From an uncultured Oscillospiraceae bacterium (GTDB taxonomy: Bacteria > Bacillota > Clostridia > Oscillospirales > Oscillospiraceae), in contig CANRBW010000050.1 of the NCBI GenBank assembly GCA_947628975.1, positions 1 through 9,589 of the forward strand: a DNA stretch of 9,589 nt, given 5' to 3'. The notes below the pieces were generated by a model that saw only the letters and a list, made by a program, of their open reading frames with translations, did no database searches and was not told the origin of the DNA. Below are positions 6,217-9,589 of this stretch, piece by piece. Position numbers and translations under genes: made by a program. Every line of letters begins with the position of its first letter. Within the stretch, counting starts at the first letter, position 1.

Positions 6217-7458
6217 TTACAGCAAAAACTGTTCAAACCCCGTCATTTCGAGGATCTCCTTCACCGCGGGATTGACCTGCTCCAGTTTCAAGTTTCCGTT
6301 CAGGGCCTTGTACATCATCAGCATCACCCGCAGACCCGCGGAGGAGATGTAGTCCAGGCCCTTGGCGTTGACGGTGCAGGAAGTCACGCCCTCCTTCACG
6401 CTCTCGAACCGCTCCAGCAGCTCCGGCGCGGTGATGGAGTCCAACCGGCCCCGCAGGGTGATCACCATCTGGTCGCCGTGGGCTCTGGCGCTGAGGCCGA
6501 AGGTCTCGCCGTCGTAGTTCGCCTCGGCCTCCTGGTACGCTTCGTCGGGGGTGAAGATCCAGATGTATACGTCCTTCAGCGACTTGACGTACCCCGCCTT
6601 CACCTCATCGGAGAGGTCCGCCATGCTGTGGATCTCCGTCACATAGTCGGCCACCGGCACCCGCTCCCACTTGAGGCCCACCGAGCGCAGGAAGTTCGTG
6701 ACGGTGTTGGTGCTGGTCTCGTAATCAAAGGCCAGAATGGTCATGTTCTGCACTTCGATCTTGGTGTCCGACTGCTTGGCGTACACCTCCATGGTCTTTT
6801 GCAGGTCCTCAAAGGCGGCCTTGCCGCGAATGGCCGTCAGGGCGGCCATGAACAGCGGGTTCGCGTCGGGGTCGGAGGTGATCCACCGCCCGCCGAACTC
6901 CTTGAGCAGACGGCGGATGTTGGCGCAGAGCTCGGTCAGTTCGGAGTTGCTCAGATAGGTGAGCAGTCCGTCGGACAGGATAGTGATCTCCCCCTTGACC
7001 GAACCCAGCGCGTCCCGAAGGGCGCGGTAATTGGTCGCGTCCGCGCTGTGGAATTCCTTGTTCCGGATGCCCCGCTCGGCGCACATCTCCCCCAGGATCG
7101 GGGCGATCTCGTCGATCACGATGGGCAGGTCACAGCCGATGTAGCGCATATCCCGAAACGGCTCGTCCAGGGCGCGGGGGGTGTAGCCGCAGCCGATGTC
7201 GACCACGGTGCTGTTTTTGTAGTTCTCCACGATTTTGTTGATGGCGCGGAAGCGGGTCTCCGTCATGGCGGTCATATCCAGGCTGAGGGCCACCTTCTGC
7301 TCCTCCGTGCCGATCAGGGAGTCGGCGTCGATGCCGAACTTCTTCGCCAAAATCGGCGCGTCCGGGTCCCCCGCGATACACAGATGCAGCAGCATGGATT
7401 TTGCCGTGTTGTATATCGGATTGGCCTGTTCCCTGAAGTCTTTTTCGCTCGTTTGCAT
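6217..7458 (-). CDS. SAM-dependent methyltransferase (leucine carboxyl methyltransferase-like) fused to a C-terminal STAS domain
   Basis: A 413-residue two-domain protein. Residues about 10-300 are a class I methyltransferase. Motif I is VVDIGCGYTP (85-94), the acidic end of strand 2 is IGCDLP (108-112), and ILSDGLLTYLS (160-170) is like the EGLLxYL motif of leucine carboxyl methyltransferase/PPM1 and polyketide O-methyltransferases (COG3315). Residues about 321-413 are a STAS domain, the SpoIIAA/anti-anti-sigma fold: ITLRGRLDSITAPEL, then LDYISSAGLRVMLMMYKAL with the conserved serine-glycine loop at 372-375. This suggests a methyltransferase tied to a partner-switching or sensing role; substrate and partner are not known. 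The start ATG (7456-7458) has GAGGTGA five bases upstream; a TTG at 7491 is rejected. It is a single-gene unit with its own promoter, a structured leader and a terminator. Codon use is less GC-extreme than the metH operon. Confidence 0.85.
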   Translation of the reverse strand: MQTSEKDFREQANPIYNTAKSMLLHLCIAGDPDAPILAKKFGIDADSLIGTEEQKVALSLDMTAMTETRFRAINKIVENYKNSTVVDIGCGYTPRALDEPFRDMRYIGCDLPIVIDEIAPILGEMCAERGIRNKEFHSADATNYRALRDALGSVKGEITILSDGLLTYLSNSELTELCANIRRLLKEFGGRWITSDPDANPLFMAALTAIRGKAAFEDLQKTMEVYAKQSDTKIEVQNMTILAFDYETSTNTVTNFLRSVGLKWERVPVADYVTEIHSMADLSDEVKAGYVKSLKDVYIWIFTPDEAYQEAEANYDGETFGLSARAHGDQMVITLRGRLDSITAPELLERFESVKEGVTSCTVNAKGLDYISSAGLRVMLMMYKALNGNLKLEQVNPAVKEILEMTGFEQFLL

Positions 7459-7493
7459 ATCGATCACCTCAATCAAATTTCTTGAGCGCAATG

Positions 7494-7540
7494 GGTTTCG
7501 TCATTCTGCCAAGAATGACGAAACCACCTAGGTGGTTTCG
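7494..7540 (-). promoter_or_regulatory. Leader hairpins of the methyltransferase-STAS gene (mutually exclusive)
   Basis: On the minus-strand transcript there is a perfect 22-base palindrome (7519-7540, arms CGAAACCACCT/AGGTGGTTTCG). It is followed by a perfect 14-bp stem-loop (7494-7525, arm GGTTTCGTCATTCT, loop TGGC). They share the bases 7519-7525, so only one can form fully. Both lie inside the predicted 113-base leader. Confidence 0.65.
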
Positions 7541-7577
7541 CCGCGAGCCGACTTTCGTCACGCCCACAGCCACGGGT

Positions 7578-7606
7578 ATTGTACTACGCCTGGCAGGATA
7601 TGGCAA
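7578..7606 (-). promoter_or_regulatory. Sigma-A promoter of the methyltransferase-STAS gene
   Basis: Minus strand: TTGCCA (7601-7606), 17 bases, TACAAT (7578-7583). The predicted start near 7571 gives a leader of about 113 bases. A TTTCGCGAAA palindrome (7612-7621) lies just upstream of the -35 box and could be an operator. Confidence 0.7.
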
Positions 7607-7676
7607 GAGCGTTTCGCGAAAAGGCGCAAATTTTTCCACCGACGCGCGCCGGACAAAGGCGGGGATGAAAAACAGG

Positions 7677-7709
7677 AAAAAGCCCCTGAAACCCGGTGAT
7701 TTCAGGGAC
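7677..7709 (-). terminator. Rho-independent terminator in the tRNA-downstream region
   Basis: Minus strand: GTCCCTGAAA pairs with TTTCAGGGGC (one G-U) around an 8-base loop, followed by TTTTT (7677-7681). It lies about 125 bases beyond the tRNA terminator and closes the structured stretch 7682-7818. Confidence 0.7.
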
Positions 7710-7753
7710 CTTTGGCCGAATGTAATGATGGGGTCTTGATTTCCTTCGGAAAA

Positions 7754-7788
7754 CCAAATCGAAGCCCAGCGCAGCGGGTTCGATTTGG
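7754..7788 (-). ncRNA. Hairpin of a possible small non-coding RNA or second terminator after tRNA-Pro
   Basis: A 13-bp stem with one bulge (CCAAATCGAA plus CCC on one side, 8-base loop) is followed on the minus strand by TTTTCC. It sits between the tRNA terminator (7828-7866) and the terminator at 7677-7709. I find no credible coding frame in 7677-7827; the one open frame that crosses it also runs through the tRNA. It could be a read-through RNA, a small RNA or a tRNA-linked repeat. Confidence 0.35.
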
Positions 7789-7827
7789 AAAGGAGGAGCA
7801 GCGGAATGAGCGCGCTCTGACTTTTTG

Positions 7828-7866
7828 AAAAAAAGTCGGAGCAAGCGATATAAAGCTTGCTCCGAC
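7828..7866 (-). terminator. Rho-independent terminator of tRNA-Pro
   Basis: Minus strand: a perfect 12-bp stem, GTCGGAGCAAGC with GCTTGCTCCGAC, around an 8-base loop and followed by seven T (7828-7834). It begins one base after the tRNA CCA end. Confidence 0.92.
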
Positions 7867-7867
7867 G

Positions 7868-7944
7868 TGGTCGGAGTGGCGGGACTTGAACCCGCGGCCT
7901 CTTGGTCCCGAACCAAGCGCGATACCAAACTTCGCCACACCCCG
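7868..7944 (-). tRNA. tRNA-Pro(CGG)
   Basis: A 77-base cloverleaf with CCA encoded (7868-7870). The acceptor stem is CGGGGTG/CACTCCG with one G-U pair, D stem GCGA/TCGC, anticodon stem CTTGG/CCAAG with loop TTCGGGA (anticodon CGG, reading CCG), and T stem GCGGG/CCCGC with loop TTCAAGT. C1-G72 and A73 agree with bacterial proline identity. CCG codons are frequent in this GC-rich sequence, so this isoacceptor is expected. Confidence 0.97.
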
Positions 7945-7956
7945 TAGCAAAGACAT

Positions 7957-7985
7957 ATTATAGGGTGTTTTCGGCCGCTTGTCAA
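7957..7985 (-). promoter_or_regulatory. Perfect consensus sigma-A promoter of tRNA-Pro
   Basis: Minus strand: TTGACA (7980-7985), 17 bases, TATAAT (7957-7962). All twelve hexamer bases are consensus, as expected for a tRNA. The -35 box contains the stop codon of the gene upstream (7982-7984). Confidence 0.93.
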
Positions 7986-8857
7986 GTGTGGAATCGCAGC
8001 ATATCCCCTTCGATCTCACCGGTCAGCCGTCCGCCGTCCCAGAGCCAGGCGAGATAGGAGCGCACGGTGCTGCCCACCAGGGCGTGCTGTTCGAAGGTCA
8101 TGGTCAGACCGTAGCGGGCAAAGAGCCGGCTCAGAAGCTGCTCAAAGGTCACCGGCTCCCGGCACAGGGCCAGGATCTCCTCCCCGATCTGCCGGACCGC
8201 GTCGATATTGACCTGGGCCAGCGGGGCGATGTCCTCGGTGACGGCGGCGTGGGCGGGGACGAAGCGGGCGGCGGACATGGTCTTGACCCGCTCCAGCGTG
8301 TCCAGATAGGCGGCCACGTCGTAGAGAAAGCCGATCCGGTACTTCTCCAGCGTCTCCCGGCTGGAGAGGCAGTCGGCCAGAAACAGGGTGTCGTCCGGGG
8401 TGCGGAAGCCCACCATATCGAAGAAGTGGCCGGGGAGCTCCACCATCTGGAACCCCTGGGGCAGACACTGGGGGGTCAGGGGGGCGGCGTCGCTCTCCTG
8501 GGCCAGGAGGAACTTGTGGCGCAGGACCTTGGGGGGATAGCCCCCGTAGAGGAAGGCCGGCTCCAGCACCGGGGCGCGGGTGAAGGCGCACTCCACGCCG
8601 GGGGCGTAGACGGCGCAGCCGGTCTGGGCCTGGAGGTAGCGGTTGCCGCCGATGTGGTCGGCGTTGGAGTGGGTGTTGTAGATGGCCTGGAGCTTCCAGC
8701 CCTGGGCGTCCAGGATCTGGCGGACTTTGCGGCCCGCGTCCTTGTCGTTGCCGCTGTCGATGAGGCAGACCCTGTCCTCCTCCAGCCGGACCAGGCCGAT
8801 CTTGGCCGGGCTCTCGATATAGTAGTCGCGCTGGGACAGCTGGACCAGCTCGTACAC
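7982..8857 (-). CDS. MBL-fold metallo-hydrolase with an altered HxHxDH motif
   Basis: A 291-residue metallo-beta-lactamase-fold protein. The metal motif is THSNADH (62-68), so His63, Asp67 and His68 are present but the second His of HxHxDH is Asn65. Other ligands are in place: His144 (PGHFFDMVGF), Asp162 (FLADCL) and His203 (VPAHA). The last 80 or so residues (VNIDAVRQIGEEILALC onwards) look like the helical or winged C-terminal domain of many MBL hydrolases. Site 2 keeps Asp67 and His68 while site 1 loses one His, so a mononuclear site or different metal use is likely. The substrate is unknown. The start is GTG (8855-8857) with GGGGAGAGG upstream, 19 bases after the antiporter stop, so the two are co-transcribed. 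There is no terminator before the tRNA. Confidence 0.87.
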   Translation of the reverse strand: MYELVQLSQRDYYIESPAKIGLVRLEEDRVCLIDSGNDKDAGRKVRQILDAQGWKLQAIYNTHSNADHIGGNRYLQAQTGCAVYAPGVECAFTRAPVLEPAFLYGGYPPKVLRHKFLLAQESDAAPLTPQCLPQGFQMVELPGHFFDMVGFRTPDDTLFLADCLSSRETLEKYRIGFLYDVAAYLDTLERVKTMSAARFVPAHAAVTEDIAPLAQVNIDAVRQIGEEILALCREPVTFEQLLSRLFARYGLTMTFEQHALVGSTVRSYLAWLWDGGRLTGEIEGDMLRFHT

Positions 8858-8876
8858 CGCACCTCTCCCCTTTCCG

Positions 8877-9589
8877 TTACGCCTTGGGCTTGATGTCCCC
8901 CGCCTTGGTCAGGGCCCACTTGGTCAGGCTGGGGCCCACCAGCTCGTAGATCAGCACCCCGAAGAGCACGATACTGCGGATCATGGGCCCCACCGACCCC
9001 AGGGCCGCGCTGGCCCCCACCTGGGCGGACATCCCCAGGGCCACCCCCGCCTGGGGCAGCAGGGTGATGCCCAGATAGCGCTGCACGTCGCTGTTCTGGT
9101 GGGCCAGCTTACTGCTGAAGCGGGCGCCGCCGTACTTGCCCAGAGACCGGGCCAGCATATAGACCACGCCGATCCCCACCACGGCCAGGTCGGAAAACAC
9201 GTTCAGGTCCAGCGCCGCGCCACTGAGCACGAAGAAGAGGGTCAACAGCGGGGCCGACCACTTGTCCGCCCGGCTCATCAGGTCCTCCGAGACGTCGCAG
9301 GTGTTGCAGAACACCGTCCCCAGCATCATCAGCACCAGCAGGGACGAGAAGGTCACCTTCAGCCCGGCGATCTCCAGCTCCAGCATGGACAGGGCCACGC
9401 CCAGGATGATGAAGCCGGTGATCAGGGCCACCCGGTTCCGGTTGGAGTGGAAGATCTTCTCCACCCAGGACAGGCAGAAGCCCAGCACCGCCCCCAGGGC
9501 CAGGGAGAGCACGATCTCCAGGATGGGCGCGGCCAGCACCGCCATCAGGTCCACCTGGCTGGAGGCCATGGCCTGGGCCGCCCCGAAGG
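8877..9589 (-). CDS. Cation/proton antiporter of the CPA2 type, C-terminal part (cut by right edge)
   Basis: At least 236 residues are visible and the frame is open through base 9589, so the N-terminal half, with the ion-binding Asp pair expected in this family, is missing. The ATG at 9567-9569 is internal: the frame continues upstream as FGAAQA, typical of the region after a core helix. About seven membrane segments are seen, including LEIVLSLALGAVLGFCLSW, VALITGFIILGVALSM, LLTLFFVLSGAALDLNVF, AVVGIGVVYMLARSLGKYGG and ITLLPQAGVALGMSAQVG. The R-S-LGKYGGA stretch and the LLPQAGVALG helix are characteristic of CPA2 exchangers of the NapA/KefB kind. It exchanges Na+ or K+ for H+ in the membrane; the ion cannot be told from this part. 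It is followed after 19 bases by the MBL-fold gene. Confidence 0.88.
   Translation of the reverse strand, partial: FGAAQAMASSQVDLMAVLAAPILEIVLSLALGAVLGFCLSWVEKIFHSNRNRVALITGFIILGVALSMLELEIAGLKVTFSSLLVLMMLGTVFCNTCDVSEDLMSRADKWSAPLLTLFFVLSGAALDLNVFSDLAVVGIGVVYMLARSLGKYGGARFSSKLAHQNSDVQRYLGITLLPQAGVALGMSAQVGASAALGSVGPMIRSIVLFGVLIYELVGPSLTKWALTKAGDIKPKA

Noticed and set aside
7519..7540. 22-base palindrome as an insertion-sequence end or transposon footprint
   Set aside because: No transposase, no flanking target duplication and no second end are visible; its place within a leader fits an RNA structure better.
7584..7985. Open frame of 133 codons on the minus strand, and a 105-codon one beside it
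   Set aside because: Both run straight through the tRNA-Pro gene and its terminator, have no ribosome site and resemble no family I know.
1..9589. CRISPR array, phage, toxin-antitoxin or other defence system
   Set aside because: No regularly spaced repeats, no cas, integrase, restriction or toxin-like proteins were found among the frames; the genes are mostly housekeeping.

Overview
The window is GC-rich (roughly two thirds G+C) and reads as the chromosome of a high-GC gut-type Firmicute, probably Oscillospiraceae (Flavonifractor/Lawsonibacter-like). This is inferred from the gene families (stalk-domain secreted protein, WYL regulator, split MetH with a separate activation protein, tRNA with encoded CCA), from strong purine-rich ribosome sites and from canonical sigma-A promoters with 17-bp spacers. 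No replicon, phage, IS or CRISPR hallmark is visible.

Left part (1-3950, all minus strand): a methionine-synthesis operon with a clear promoter at 3921-3949. The order of transcription is (i) a stand-alone MetH reactivation-domain protein (3219-3878), (ii) a short cobalamin-dependent methionine synthase without its own reactivation domain (885-3229) and (iii) a homocysteine S-methyltransferase that runs off the left edge and probably continues into a methylenetetrahydrofolate reductase domain. The genes overlap by 11 and 4 bases. Together they would make methyl-THF, pass the methyl group through cobalamin to homocysteine, and reductively methylate cobalamin that has been oxidised. The metH gene has a one-base frame break at 1392-1395, so it is either an assembly error or an inactive gene.

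Middle (4190-6216): a WYL-domain transcription regulator on the minus strand with its own promoter and an adjacent palindrome, then, divergently, a small secreted protein (signal peptide, copper-amine-oxidase-N 'stalk' domain, Ada-like Cys motif) on the plus strand. Its promoter sits between inverted copies of a 15-base sequence. A perfect 16-bp hairpin separates it from the next, convergent gene.

Right part (6217-9589, minus strand): a single-gene unit encoding a leucine-carboxyl-methyltransferase-like domain fused to a C-terminal STAS domain, preceded by a leader with mutually exclusive hairpins; a structured non-coding stretch; tRNA-Pro(CGG) with a perfect consensus promoter and strong terminator; then a two-gene unit of a metallo-beta-lactamase-fold protein and a CPA2-type cation/proton antiporter that continues past the right edge.

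The items most worth a second look are the methyltransferase-STAS fusion with its switch-like leader, the broken metH, the inverted-repeat promoter region of the secreted protein, and the nested hairpins downstream of the tRNA.
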